From assembly GCF_025685625.1 (NCBI RefSeq), contig NZ_JAGSYI010000003.1:806001-870000 (forward strand): a stretch of 64,000 nt of DNA, read 5' to 3'. Made by a program: the position numbers and the translations under genes. The stretch comes from Acidicapsa acidisoli. Its GTDB lineage: Bacteria > Acidobacteriota > Terriglobia > Terriglobales > Acidobacteriaceae. Shown piece by piece: positions 1 to 9,157 of the stretch (within the stretch, counting starts at the first letter, position 1; the number at the start of each line of letters is the position of its first letter). The notes below the pieces were generated by a model. The model was not told the origin of the DNA. It searched no databases and was given only the letters and a program-made list of their open reading frames with translations.

Positions 1-33
1 GACTCAATTGACCACCTGCGCTGGCCTAGATGA
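1..33 (+). CDS. C-terminal end of an upstream gene, possibly the antitoxin of the following PIN gene
   Basis: The first frame is open from the window edge and ends at TGA 31-33, encoding a short tail ending in IDHLRWPR. Its stop overlaps the ATG of the PIN-domain gene (ATGA at 30-33), which is the translational coupling expected of an antitoxin-toxin pair. Only ten residues are visible, so the antitoxin identity is inferred from position alone. Confidence 0.4.
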   Translation, partial: DSIDHLRWPR

Positions 34-464
34 AGCATCCTCACCTGCGTCCCATCCGGTTGTTCCTTGACGCCAACGTCCTGATTTCGGCTTCCTGGAA
101 AGACAACAGCAAGGTCACCAGGCTCTGGCGTATTCCAGACATTGAATTGATAACCTCCGATTACGTCCTCACTGAGTGCAAGCGCAACCTTCATCCCGGC
201 GAGCAACTAGATAGACTCAGCATGCTTCTCAAAAGAGTGAGGATTATCGATTTCCCCAAGACACCGATTCTGGCAGACCCAACGCATCTACCAGAGAAAG
301 ATCAGCCTGTGCTTGCCTCTGCCATCCTTGCAAGAGCGGACTTCCTCGTGACAGGGGACCGAAAGCACTTTGGAGTCTGGTATGGCAAAACGATCCTCGG
401 CTTGAGAGTTGAACCGCCAGCAAGATTCCCTGAGGCGCTCGAAGAGGCCGGTAGCAGCGACTGA
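30..464 (+). CDS. PIN-domain protein (VapC-like ribonuclease toxin)
   Basis: The 144-residue product has the layout of a PIN-fold nuclease. An acidic N-terminal motif (FLDANVL, Asp about residue 14) is followed by a central Glu (LTECKRN), an Asp in EKDQPVLASA, and a C-terminal TGDRKHF. Together these form the Mg2+ site that cuts RNA in VapC-type toxins. The ATG overlaps the stop of the preceding frame by ATGA, which suggests that the upstream gene, cut off by the window edge, is the cognate antitoxin. Family membership is seen in the motifs; toxin activity is inferred. An alternative is a solitary PIN protein in RNA processing. Confidence 0.75.
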   Translation: MKHPHLRPIRLFLDANVLISASWKDNSKVTRLWRIPDIELITSDYVLTECKRNLHPGEQLDRLSMLLKRVRIIDFPKTPILADPTHLPEKDQPVLASAILARADFLVTGDRKHFGVWYGKTILGLRVEPPARFPEALEEAGSSD

Positions 465-581
465 TTCCAGTTGCGCTACTTGCCGTATCATGAACCAGGG
501 GAGAATTTCCGGAGGCCCGTTCTGTTCGCTGCGATCGCAACCAATCTGAACCTCGCCAACAGTCTCTTTTTCCGGCTGCCG

Positions 582-2204
582 ATGGCGCTTCATCTGGCCC
601 TGTTCGCCCCCCAGAATGGCTGGCGTCACTTTCTCAGGTCGCAGTACGCCGACCAGACGTTTAAGGGGCTTTACACCTGGAACGCCTTCGACGCCACCCT
701 GCTGATCCCGTATTTCGCCGTGATGATCATCCTGGCCATCTACGGCATCCACCGCTACACGCTGGTGTACCTGTACTACAAGCATAAAAAGGACTACAAC
801 CCCAACCCGCCCGGCTACTTCGACGAACTCCCGCGGATCACCGTGCAACTGCCCATCTACAACGAGCAGTTCGTCACCGAACGCCTCATCGAAGCCATCT
901 GCGCCATGCAGTACCCCACCGACAAGCTCGAAATACAGCTTCTCGACGACTCCACCGACGAAACGCAGCAGGTCGCCGCCGATATCGTCGCGCGATACGC
1001 CGCCCTCGGTCACCCCATCGTCTACATGCACCGCACCAACCGCCACGGATTCAAAGCCGGCGCGCTCGACGCGGGCCTGAAAGTGGCCAAAGGCGACCTG
1101 ATCGCCATCTTCGACGCCGATTTCGTTCCGCCCACCGACTGGCTCCTGAAGGTCGTCCACCACTTCACCGACCCAGCCATCGGCATGGTCCAGACCCGCT
1201 GGACGCACCTCAATCGCGACTACAGCATGTTGACCCGCATCGAGGCCATCCTCCTCGACGGCCATTTCGTCCTCGAGCACGGCGCGCGCGCCCGCTCCGG
1301 CGATTTCTTCAACTTCAACGGCACCGCCGGCATGTGGCGTCGCGCCGCCATCACCGACGCAGGCGGCTGGCAGCACGATACCCTCACCGAAGACACCGAT
1401 CTCAGCTACCGCTCGCAGCTCGCCGGATGGAAGTTCAAGTACCTGCCCGAAATCGAATGCCCCGCCGAGCTGCCCATCGAGATGACCGCGTTCAAGACTC
1501 AGCAGGCGCGCTGGGCCAAGGGCCTCATTCAGACCTCGATCAAGGTCCTGCCGCTTATCTTCCGCTCCAACGTCCCGCGCAAGATCAAAATCGAAGCCGT
1601 CTACCACCTCACAGCCAACATCAGCTACCCGCTCATGGTCGTAATGACCGCGCTCCTTATCCCCTCCATGATCGTGCGCTTTTACCAGGGCTGGTTTCAG
1701 ATGCTGTTCATCGACTTGCCGCTCTTCACGGCATCGACGCTCTCCATCGCAGTCTTCTATGTCGTAAGCCAGCGCGAACTCTTCCCAAAATCCTGGCTCA
1801 AGACCTTCCTGTACCTGCCCTTCCTCATGGCCCTCGGAATCGGACTGACCGTAACCAACACAAAAGCAGTCATGGAAGCTCTCTTCGGCATCAAGAGCGC
1901 CTTCGCCCGCACGCCCAAATACTCCGTCGCTAAGAAGGGCGAAAAATCCAAGGCCGGCAAGTACCGCAAACGGCTGCTGCTGACGCCCTGGGTAGAGTTG
2001 GCCATCGGCTGCTACTTCGCGCTGGCAATCGTGTATACCTTCATGAATAACAACTTCTTCACCGCGCCGTTTCTCGTGCTCTTCGTCATCGGCTACTGGT
2101 ACACCGGCCTCATGAGCCTCCTGCAAGGCCGCTTCGAACGCTGGAAGTCCGGCAGCACAAACACCGACGAATCCAGCCCCAAACCCTTCCCAGTTGGCGT
2201 TTAG
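582..2204 (+). CDS. Cellulose-synthase-like family 2 glycosyltransferase, membrane protein
   Basis: This is a processive family 2 glycosyltransferase that probably makes or exports a beta-linked polysaccharide at the inner membrane. Counting from a TTG at 471, it shows DDSTDET near residue 159, the DAD metal-binding motif at 215-217, TED at 306-308 and QQARW at 344-348, the D,D,D,QxxRW signature of cellulose and hyaluronan synthases. One membrane span precedes the catalytic domain (about 75-100) and several follow it (from about 380). I prefer the ATG at 582 because the family usually begins shortly before the first span; the frame stays open to the TTG at 471, which would add 37 residues. 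No BcsB- or PilZ-like partner is nearby, so the product is unknown. Confidence 0.85.
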   Translation: MALHLALFAPQNGWRHFLRSQYADQTFKGLYTWNAFDATLLIPYFAVMIILAIYGIHRYTLVYLYYKHKKDYNPNPPGYFDELPRITVQLPIYNEQFVTERLIEAICAMQYPTDKLEIQLLDDSTDETQQVAADIVARYAALGHPIVYMHRTNRHGFKAGALDAGLKVAKGDLIAIFDADFVPPTDWLLKVVHHFTDPAIGMVQTRWTHLNRDYSMLTRIEAILLDGHFVLEHGARARSGDFFNFNGTAGMWRRAAITDAGGWQHDTLTEDTDLSYRSQLAGWKFKYLPEIECPAELPIEMTAFKTQQARWAKGLIQTSIKVLPLIFRSNVPRKIKIEAVYHLTANISYPLMVVMTALLIPSMIVRFYQGWFQMLFIDLPLFTASTLSIAVFYVVSQRELFPKSWLKTFLYLPFLMALGIGLTVTNTKAVMEALFGIKSAFARTPKYSVAKKGEKSKAGKYRKRLLLTPWVELAIGCYFALAIVYTFMNNNFFTAPFLVLFVIGYWYTGLMSLLQGRFERWKSGSTNTDESSPKPFPVGV

Positions 2205-2235
2205 CGCGCTTTCACTTAACATTCCAAAAACACTT

Positions 2236-2293
2236 CGGGTGCCCCACCCTATGTGCACACTTTGCACATTAGGGTGGGAGACCACCACGCAAG
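2236..2293. repeat. REP-like palindromic repeat, copy A (GGGTGCCCCA family)
   Basis: This is an imperfect inverted repeat with CCCACCCTA and TAGGGTGGG arms enclosing TGTGCACACTTTGCACAT. It lies just after the glycosyltransferase stop. The flanks CGGGTGCCCCA and GGGTGGGA...CGCAA recur at 25701-25765 and 33795-33854, so it belongs to a dispersed family. Confidence 0.7.
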
Positions 2294-2446
2294 CACCAAC
2301 TTAAGAATCAGTTCCGCTTTGCCGATAAATCAACCGGAATCCGGACTTTGGCTGTTTGCACGAGGTGCTCCGCCCCTGCAAATGTCGGAGGAGAAGCTGG
2401 CAAAGAGTCACGTGTTCCACTTCTTCGGTTCTAACGTCGATACGCC

Positions 2447-2833
2447 TCACCTTATTGAATCTCGATTCGCTCTTGGGTCGGGCAAACCTATCTCCTTGTA
2501 GAATGACCGGGCCGGATACCCGGCGTCTCGCCATCGCTCCGCGCGATCTTTGAGTCTCTCGATCCACTCATTTTCAACGTTTTTCAAATTCTCATCTATG
2601 GGCCAATTGGGCGCCGTCTCGATCAGATGCAGCAGCGTCCAACCCAGCCCAAAACAACCGTCGATACCAAAGACCTCCGTTAGCACCTTCGCTTCCTCAT
2701 CAGTCACCGGTTTTTCTATCGACAAAAGCAATTGCTGGTACTTTTCGAGAAGGGGAGACGGATTTTGGATCGACTCTTCCTCGGAGGGAAGCCGTCCCAT
2801 TCTTGATAGCTCTTTGACTTCATTTCGTACCAT
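2447..2833 (-). CDS. Hypothetical protein
   Basis: This 128-residue, mostly helical, acidic protein begins MVRNEVKELSRMG. I recognise no domain. A central segment (EEAKVLTEVFGIDGCFGLGWTLLHLIETAP) has the look of small immunity-type or helical regulatory proteins, but this is only an impression. The frame is open upstream to an ATG at 2887 that would add an arginine/serine-rich stretch; the internal ATG at 2833 gives a more protein-like N terminus. Codon use is less GC-biased than in the neighbours, which could indicate recent acquisition. Confidence 0.5.
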   Translation of the reverse strand: MVRNEVKELSRMGRLPSEEESIQNPSPLLEKYQQLLLSIEKPVTDEEAKVLTEVFGIDGCFGLGWTLLHLIETAPNWPIDENLKNVENEWIERLKDRAERWRDAGYPARSFYKEIGLPDPRANRDSIR

Positions 2834-2984
2834 ATTTGCTCCATACGTTCTACTTCTCGAGCGAGATCCCGAACAGATATAAATCATCAGCCCCGAACGA
2901 AAGACATTTCGCCTGGAGGGTCAGCTGCTCGGAACCTACCTCCCAGAAACTGGCCGGAGAGATCACCCTCCGGCTCGCATCCTA

Positions 2985-4415
2985 TCAACTCGTCGTCTGT
3001 TTCATCGCCATCGGCGGATGCCGATACCCAAAAGCCTCATCCAGCACCCCCGCAACCGCAAGCGCAACCTCATCCTCATAAGGCCGCGCCACCACCTGCA
3101 CCCCAATCGGCAACCCCTCCGCCGACCGACCCACCGGCACCACCGCCGCCGGAGCGGCAAGCACATTGAACCACTGCGTATGCCGCACCGCATCGAGATA
3201 AGCCACTTCCCTGCCCTCAACCGTCCAGCGTCTCTCCCCATGCCTGAACGCAGGAATACTCGCCACTGGACAAAGCAGGACAGGATATCTCTCCATCTCC
3301 CGCAGCGTTCGACTGCGTACAAGGTCAAGCTGAGCCCATCCACTCAGCAAATCAGCCCCGCTCAGATCACCCTCCGCCCGCGCAATCCCGAGAAACTCCC
3401 GAAAAATCGGACTCAGCGTACTTTCCTGCCCGTGAATTGTCGGCTGGTAAAAGGTAGCTCCGCAACTCACAAAAAACTTCCACCACAACTCGCGCAGCAG
3501 TTCCAGCGTGCGCGGCCGAAACGTCTCTACGCGAAACCCCGCGTCCTTCAACGCACAAACAGAGTCCTGAATTGCCCGGCGCGTCTCAGCCGTCATCGGC
3601 ACCAGCCCATCGTCTTCAAAATACCCAATCGTCCGCTCGCGCAAATCCGCTAACTTCGGCTTCAGCAACGGCACAGGCGCACTCGCCGGATCGAGAGCAT
3701 CATGCCCCGCAAGCGTCTCAAACAGCAGCGTCACATCTTCAATCGTTCGCGCCATCGGCCCAACCGCCCCAAGGATCGAAAACGGCCCCACACAAGGCGG
3801 CAGATGTCCTCGCCCCGGCACCCGTCCCGGCGTCGGCTTCAGCGAGCAGATACCCGTAAAATGCGCCGGCAGCCGCACCGATCCACCACTGTCGCTGCCC
3901 AACCCCGCCGCCGACATGCACGCCGCAATCGCAGCCGATTCCCCGCCACTCGACCCACCCGGCGACCGCTCCAGATCCCATGGATTATTGGTTCGCCCAT
4001 GCAGCAGATTGTCCGTCTCATACGCCATCAGAAACTCAGGACAATTCGTAGTCCCTAGAATCAGCGCCCCCGCAGCGCGAAGCCTCGATACAACCTCGGC
4101 ATCTTCCTTCGCCACATCCCCGCGATTGATCGTGCTCCCAATCTCACACAGATAACCCGCCGTCGAGATAGACGACTTGATCGTCACCGGCAGCCCATGC
4201 AGCAGACCCATGGCACCATCAGCCCTATCCGCCGCGTCCAGCACCCGCGCCTGCGCGCGCACCCGCTCCGCATCAAAATCCACAATCGCATTCAGCACCG
4301 GATTGAGCCGCTCAATCTGCCGAATATGCGCCTCAGCAAGCTCCGCAACCGAAACCCTGCCAGCCCTCAAAGCCTCCAACTGCCGCGCAGCCGAAGCGAG
4401 CACCAACTCACTCAT
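2985..4415 (-). CDS. Amidase signature family hydrolase
   Basis: A serine hydrolase of the amidase signature family that cleaves C-N bonds of carboxamides. The 476-residue product carries the Ser-cisSer-Lys triad: Lys80 in GLPVTIKSS, Ser155 in SPGGSSGGES and Ser179 in GSDSGGSVRLPA. The start (MSELVLASA) overlaps the end of the upstream ASPIC gene by 8 bases, so the two are translationally coupled. Homologues include GatA, fatty-acid amide hydrolases and 6-aminohexanoate hydrolases. No gatB or gatC is nearby, so a role in tRNA amidation is unlikely and the substrate is unknown. Confidence 0.88.
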   Translation of the reverse strand: MSELVLASAARQLEALRAGRVSVAELAEAHIRQIERLNPVLNAIVDFDAERVRAQARVLDAADRADGAMGLLHGLPVTIKSSISTAGYLCEIGSTINRGDVAKEDAEVVSRLRAAGALILGTTNCPEFLMAYETDNLLHGRTNNPWDLERSPGGSSGGESAAIAACMSAAGLGSDSGGSVRLPAHFTGICSLKPTPGRVPGRGHLPPCVGPFSILGAVGPMARTIEDVTLLFETLAGHDALDPASAPVPLLKPKLADLRERTIGYFEDDGLVPMTAETRRAIQDSVCALKDAGFRVETFRPRTLELLRELWWKFFVSCGATFYQPTIHGQESTLSPIFREFLGIARAEGDLSGADLLSGWAQLDLVRSRTLREMERYPVLLCPVASIPAFRHGERRWTVEGREVAYLDAVRHTQWFNVLAAPAAVVPVGRSAEGLPIGVQVVARPYEDEVALAVAGVLDEAFGYRHPPMAMKQTTS

Positions 4416-7400
4416 GCGCGCCCGCCTTTGTGATTGGCGAAAGCGCAGTATCCGAAGGCGTAGAAGGCCACAACCGATAATCAAACAAGAACGAATGCGC
4501 AGGCTCGCCGCTGTCAAAGCGGTCATTCCAATCCAACTGATACTCAATCGCCTTGCGATCCGCCGGATACGACTCACTCTGCGGATACGGATAAGTGCTC
4601 ATCTGATGAAACGGCAACTGCGAAACCGTAAACGGCGAAGCGTCATAAAAATCCATATCCTTCACATACCCGTTCGCATAGAAGAAATAGTCCCGCTTCC
4701 AGTGCGGCGGCAACGGCGGCAAAGCCCCAGCATCAAACTCCGCAGCAATCTCTTCCCCGCTGCCAAAGATCGCAAACTGGTCATCAACAGCATTCAGCAG
4801 CGGAGTAACATCGCCCAGCCGCGTATAACTTCCCCGCTGGCGCTGAAATGGCCCAGTCAGACTAACCTCGTCATAGTTGTAACTCAAATCCCCAGGACTC
4901 GCGCCCTCAATCTGCCGCGGATACCCATGGAACCTCAGCCGCGCCTGAGCCAGCGGAATCTCCGTCTCATGCACCGCAGCCTTCTGATTCGGCCCATCAT
5001 CCACCAGTATCTGGTCCCAATAGATCTGCAGATTGGTCATAATTCGAATGCGATGCGCCCCCACCGGCAGCTTACCGCTCAAATCCACAACAATGGTCCG
5101 CTCAAGCCCCGCCGGAAAGCCCATCTCCTTATCGATCCGTTGCCAGCTTCCATCCGCCAACTGCGCCTCAACATACGGCGAAACCGGCGCAATCCCCGCC
5201 TGCCATGCCGAGTACAAAGAAGTCGCGCTGAAATACTCCACATACCCCGTCAACAGCAATCGCAGCGGCGCATCCCGGCGCACACTCCCTAACTCCAGCT
5301 CCAGCGAATGCTCCTTCGCAAAGCCGTCATAAGGTAGCTTCGTAAAATCGCTGACGAACTTATGATCCCGCGCAGCCAGCAAGCTAAGAACATTGCGCCC
5401 TTCGCTGTCCCACACGCCCGCAGGCAGACGCGCCGCCCCGCTGACAACCACACCACCAGAGGCAAACGGCGGATCATCCAGAAAGCGCTCATCCGGATAA
5501 ACCTCAGTCCCCTCCGGATGATCAATCGCCCGCAGCCGCAACTGGTCAATGTAATTCACCTCTTCCATCGGCTCCGCAAAGCGCAGGCTAAGTCGACCAT
5601 TCGTTTCCGCTAACTGCGAACCCTCCACCTTGATCCACTCATCCGCACGCGGAATGTTACGCCGCTCCGGCGTAAACCAATGCCCCACCACCGCAGCGCC
5701 AATCGTATCCGTGACCAACCCATAATGCTTACCATCCCAAGCAAACAACACAGGGCACGAACTCCCGCGGCGATCCGCCTCCGTATAATCCACCACCGGC
5801 TTCCGAGCCACATTGATCTCATCCTGAGGCACGCCCGTAGGCCATAACAACCGCAGCAGATCGACTCCATCCGCATCGCCCAATCCGATCAACACCTCAG
5901 GCGGTCCCTGACTTAGATACCCCGACGCACCCGCTATCTCCCACTTCTGCCAGTTATCCCGCGAATAAGCCTCTACCTTAACGCCAATCGCCGTCTTGTT
6001 ATCCGCAAACCCAGTCAGCTTGATCCGCACAGAATGGTTCCGGTTCCCACCTTCATTCTTCAGCCACACCGGCTCACCACTCGCCGAAGTCACAATCAGA
6101 TCCGCCGCACCATCCCCATTCACATCCATCGCAATCAACGCCCGCGGATCCTTCAACTCAATGTGATCCAAACCAAGCGACTTGCTAACATCCTCAAACC
6201 CGCCGTCACCCAGGTTGCGAAAAACGCGCACCTCCGCGCCATGCTTCGTCTCGACAACGGCAGCAAAATCCACCCATCCGTCGTTGTCGAAATCAATCGG
6301 CGTCACCCCCCACGCTGCAGTTGCGTCCCGCATCGGCAACGCAACCGGCTCAAAGCTCTTCCCATCTTTGTTGCGCCAGAGACTCAAGCCGGGAGCTATC
6401 GATTGCGTCACCACCAAATCCATCCAACCGTCTTTGTCAAAATCAAGCGCCGCCACACCGACCGAATTCGCAGCCCCACCCGCCGCTGCAAACGGCTCCA
6501 CGTTGAACTTACCCTCGCGCGGATTGAGATAGACCGTCGGCGCCGAACCATCGCCCGCAACCACCAGATCCACCGCCCGATCGTTGTTCACATCTGAGAG
6601 CAAAGCTGCTCTCGTATGCCCCCCGCCGCCCAATCCCGCAGACTCCGTCCACTCCGTAAACGTCTTGTTGCCGTTATTGCGCCACAGCACATTCGAGGCC
6701 GAGCCAGCCTGCAGCGGCGACCCCGTCACAAACAGGTCCAGATCTCCATCATGGTCATAATCGACGAACGTAATTCCCTCGGGACGATTGCGAGGCGCAA
6801 TGCCCGCAGCCTGCGTCACATCCTCAAAGCGGCCATGCCCAAGATTGTGAAATAACACCAACCGGTCCTCAAGCGCCACGGCAAGATCCGGCAACCCATC
6901 CCCATCAAAATCTCCCACAGCGCACGAAACAGCATGACCCGAAAGCCCCAACCCAGCCTTCTCCGCGGCAAACTCTTCAAAATGCCCATCACCATGGCTG
7001 CGCAGTACGCGGATCGCCTGCGGACCGCTCTCCATCAGCACCAGGTCATAGATCCCATCCCCTTCCACATCCATCACACAAGCGCCGCCGCTGCTCCTCT
7101 CCGCATCCCGGCTCGCTGCCCCAGCTATAAATAACTGCCGCGTGAAATGAACCGAAATCATCGCAGATTGCGCCTTCCGCTGCTCATTCACTGCAACCGC
7201 CGTCGAGTAGCGCCCCTGATCGCCGTAACTCAGTCCCAGAGCCGAAGCAATCTTCGTACTCGTCAGATGCTGAAAGCGCACAAAATGCGGCTTCGCGTCA
7301 TCAGCACGCCCCGAACGCTGCAATGCTCTCGCCAGAGCGAACTCCGACGAAGCATGTTGCGGATTCCTGTCGAGCGCCTTCGTAAACACAGCAATCGCTT

Positions 7401-7863
7401 GAGGGAACTGCTTCTGATCCTGCAAACAGACGCCCTCAAAGTAGAGCGAATCCGCATCCGACGGATCAAGCTCCACCGCCCGCTGGAAACTCGCCAGCGC
7501 CGCCGACACATCGTTCGCCGCCCTCTGCACCAGCCCAAGGTTGTACCAAACCCTAGGATTGCCCGGCGCAAGCACCTGCGCACGCTTCAGCGCAGCCTCT
7601 GCCTCCGTCAGCTTCTGCAGATAAAGCAGTGCAATACCGTCATTCAACGCCGCTTCAGCCAGCGTCTTGTCCTTTGCAAAAGCCTGCGAAAATGCGGCTT
7701 CCGCGCGCTCATTCTGCTGCTGATTCATCAGCGCCACGCCATTGTTATTGAGCCGGATAGCCTCGGCATCATGATTCGCGGCCGCCAAAGCCGATCCGCA
7801 AAAACCCGCCGCAAACACGAGAGAGAGAGACGCACAGAACAATAGAGAAGAACGAATTCGCAT
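4408..7863 (-). CDS. Secreted TPR / FG-GAP (VCBS) / ASPIC-UnbV protein with long C-terminal extension
   Basis: The 1151-residue exported protein starts at an ATG preceded by AAAGGAAG and has a signal peptide cleaved near ALAAAN (residue 29). TPR-like repeats fill about 35-200. At least seven FG-GAP blades follow, with DxDxDG-type calcium loops (FDGDGLPD, YDHDGDLD, FDKDGWMD, FDNDGWVD, VNGDGAAD) between about 260 and 600. An ASPIC/UnbV domain follows at about 608-690 (TAIGVKVEAYSR, SGYLSQGPPEVLIGLGDA). The last 450 residues are an extra beta-rich region I cannot assign. Such proteins are thought to act outside the inner membrane in adhesion or polymer binding; function here is unknown. The gene overlaps the amidase gene by 8 bases. 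Confidence 0.85.
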   Translation of the reverse strand: MRIRSSLLFCASLSLVFAAGFCGSALAAANHDAEAIRLNNNGVALMNQQQNERAEAAFSQAFAKDKTLAEAALNDGIALLYLQKLTEAEAALKRAQVLAPGNPRVWYNLGLVQRAANDVSAALASFQRAVELDPSDADSLYFEGVCLQDQKQFPQAIAVFTKALDRNPQHASSEFALARALQRSGRADDAKPHFVRFQHLTSTKIASALGLSYGDQGRYSTAVAVNEQRKAQSAMISVHFTRQLFIAGAASRDAERSSGGACVMDVEGDGIYDLVLMESGPQAIRVLRSHGDGHFEEFAAEKAGLGLSGHAVSCAVGDFDGDGLPDLAVALEDRLVLFHNLGHGRFEDVTQAAGIAPRNRPEGITFVDYDHDGDLDLFVTGSPLQAGSASNVLWRNNGNKTFTEWTESAGLGGGGHTRAALLSDVNNDRAVDLVVAGDGSAPTVYLNPREGKFNVEPFAAAGGAANSVGVAALDFDKDGWMDLVVTQSIAPGLSLWRNKDGKSFEPVALPMRDATAAWGVTPIDFDNDGWVDFAAVVETKHGAEVRVFRNLGDGGFEDVSKSLGLDHIELKDPRALIAMDVNGDGAADLIVTSASGEPVWLKNEGGNRNHSVRIKLTGFADNKTAIGVKVEAYSRDNWQKWEIAGASGYLSQGPPEVLIGLGDADGVDLLRLLWPTGVPQDEINVARKPVVDYTEADRRGSSCPVLFAWDGKHYGLVTDTIGAAVVGHWFTPERRNIPRADEWIKVEGSQLAETNGRLSLRFAEPMEEVNYIDQLRLRAIDHPEGTEVYPDERFLDDPPFASGGVVVSGAARLPAGVWDSEGRNVLSLLAARDHKFVSDFTKLPYDGFAKEHSLELELGSVRRDAPLRLLLTGYVEYFSATSLYSAWQAGIAPVSPYVEAQLADGSWQRIDKEMGFPAGLERTIVVDLSGKLPVGAHRIRIMTNLQIYWDQILVDDGPNQKAAVHETEIPLAQARLRFHGYPRQIEGASPGDLSYNYDEVSLTGPFQRQRGSYTRLGDVTPLLNAVDDQFAIFGSGEEIAAEFDAGALPPLPPHWKRDYFFYANGYVKDMDFYDASPFTVSQLPFHQMSTYPYPQSESYPADRKAIEYQLDWNDRFDSGEPAHSFLFDYRLWPSTPSDTALSPITKAGAHE

Positions 7864-8023
7864 TTCCAGACTTCCTTTAAGAACAAGAGGCACAAACAAG
7901 GCTGCACAATGGAAACAACAGTGTCTCAAATCCCAACGGCTTTCGGCATCCCCGAAACCGCCGCACATAGTAACCGTCCTTGCTCACCTGCACCCCGCGC
8001 GGCCAAACATCTATACTGAGGCC

Positions 8024-9157
8024 GTGCCTTCCGTTCCCCACTCAGCTTCCAAAGACACCGCCATCGACTGGTACACCTTCCTTGCGCGGCCTCGCTTGCC
8101 ATCTCCAGCGCCCGCATCGCTTGCGCCACTCCGAGACACCTCCGTCCTCGTCACCGGAGCAGGCGGTTCCATAGGCTGCGCCCTTAGCCTCGAATTGGCC
8201 CGGCTGCAACCGCGGCAACTACTGCTCCTCGACGCCTCCGAACAAGCCCTCCATCGATTGCAGTCCTTGCTCGGCGCTTTCGTCTCCACGTCAAATTGTC
8301 ATCTCATCCTTGGCAACATCGTTGATCTTCTTCTTCTCGAAGAGCTATTCGAAGCCCATCGACCCGACTTCATTTTTCACGCCGCCGCCCATAAGCACGT
8401 ATCTCTCCTCGAAGGCCATCCCCTCGAAGCCATCGCCAACAACTCACTCGGCACCCTCACGCTGGCGCAGTGCGCAAAGCATTCCAGCCGCATAGTCCTT
8501 CTCTCCACCGACAAAGCCGTCACGCCCATCAGCATCCTCGGAGCAACCAAGCGCATCGCCGAACGAATCACACTAGCAAACAACGGAGTCGTCGTCCGCC
8601 TCGGCAACATTCTCGGTAGCGAAGGCAGCGTAAGCGAAACTTTCTTGCGTCAGATCCACACCGGCGGCCCAATTACAGTCACCGACCCCGAAGCACAACG
8701 CTACTTCCTCACCCTCGAAGAAGCAGTCGACATACTGCTCACCTCAGCCGTCGCCGCGCCAAGCGGAAGTACGCTCGTCCCTCTCCTCGCCCAACAAAAC
8801 TCCGTAGCATCCCTCGCCGAGTTCCTCATCGCCGCATCGCCAAACGGCGTAAAGCCAGCCATAAAACACACCGGCCTGCACCCCGGCGAAAAGTTCCGCG
8901 AAGCTCTCTGGTCAGACAGCGAGCAACCGTTCCTAACCCAAAGACACGGCTACTTCGAGATCAACGAACCAATGCTCGACCACTCGTCGCTACGACAAGA
9001 CCTGATACATCTCGCCGAAGTCGTGCAAATGCGCGACCTCCCACGCGCGATCGAGATCGTCCAGAAGCTGGTTCCCGACTACGACCCCAGCGAATCAATC
9101 ATGCAGCGTATCCTAAACACGACTCAGCGAACATTGCAGCAAGAGACACAATCATGA
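8024..9157 (+). CDS. CapD/FlaA1-like NDP-sugar 4,6-dehydratase
   Basis: This NAD(P)-binding extended SDR protein probably converts UDP-GlcNAc to a 4-keto-6-deoxy sugar. The 377 residues contain GAGGSIG at 45-51, HAAAHKHV at 119-126 and STDKA at 161-165, followed by ILGATKR with Lys176. The position usually held by Met (WbpM/FlaA1) or Tyr in this triad is Leu172, an oddity. It is far shorter than FlaA1/WbpM because the membrane domain is absent. The start is a GTG with TATACT seven bases upstream, so the transcript may be nearly leaderless. It overlaps the next gene by ATGA, forming a three-gene operon for a modified amino sugar. Confidence 0.8.
   Translation: MPSVPHSASKDTAIDWYTFLARPRLPSPAPASLAPLRDTSVLVTGAGGSIGCALSLELARLQPRQLLLLDASEQALHRLQSLLGAFVSTSNCHLILGNIVDLLLLEELFEAHRPDFIFHAAAHKHVSLLEGHPLEAIANNSLGTLTLAQCAKHSSRIVLLSTDKAVTPISILGATKRIAERITLANNGVVVRLGNILGSEGSVSETFLRQIHTGGPITVTDPEAQRYFLTLEEAVDILLTSAVAAPSGSTLVPLLAQQNSVASLAEFLIAASPNGVKPAIKHTGLHPGEKFREALWSDSEQPFLTQRHGYFEINEPMLDHSSLRQDLIHLAEVVQMRDLPRAIEIVQKLVPDYDPSESIMQRILNTTQRTLQQETQS

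Noticed and set aside
288-2288. 666-codon open frame antisense to the glycosyltransferase gene
   Set aside because: The plus strand carries the complete catalytic signature; the antisense frame is a GC-rich shadow with biased Gly/Val/Asp/Glu composition and no recognisable domain.
8011-8023. TATACT before the dehydratase GTG as a full promoter
   Set aside because: A -10-like box is present but no -35 at proper spacing, so it was only mentioned with the gene.
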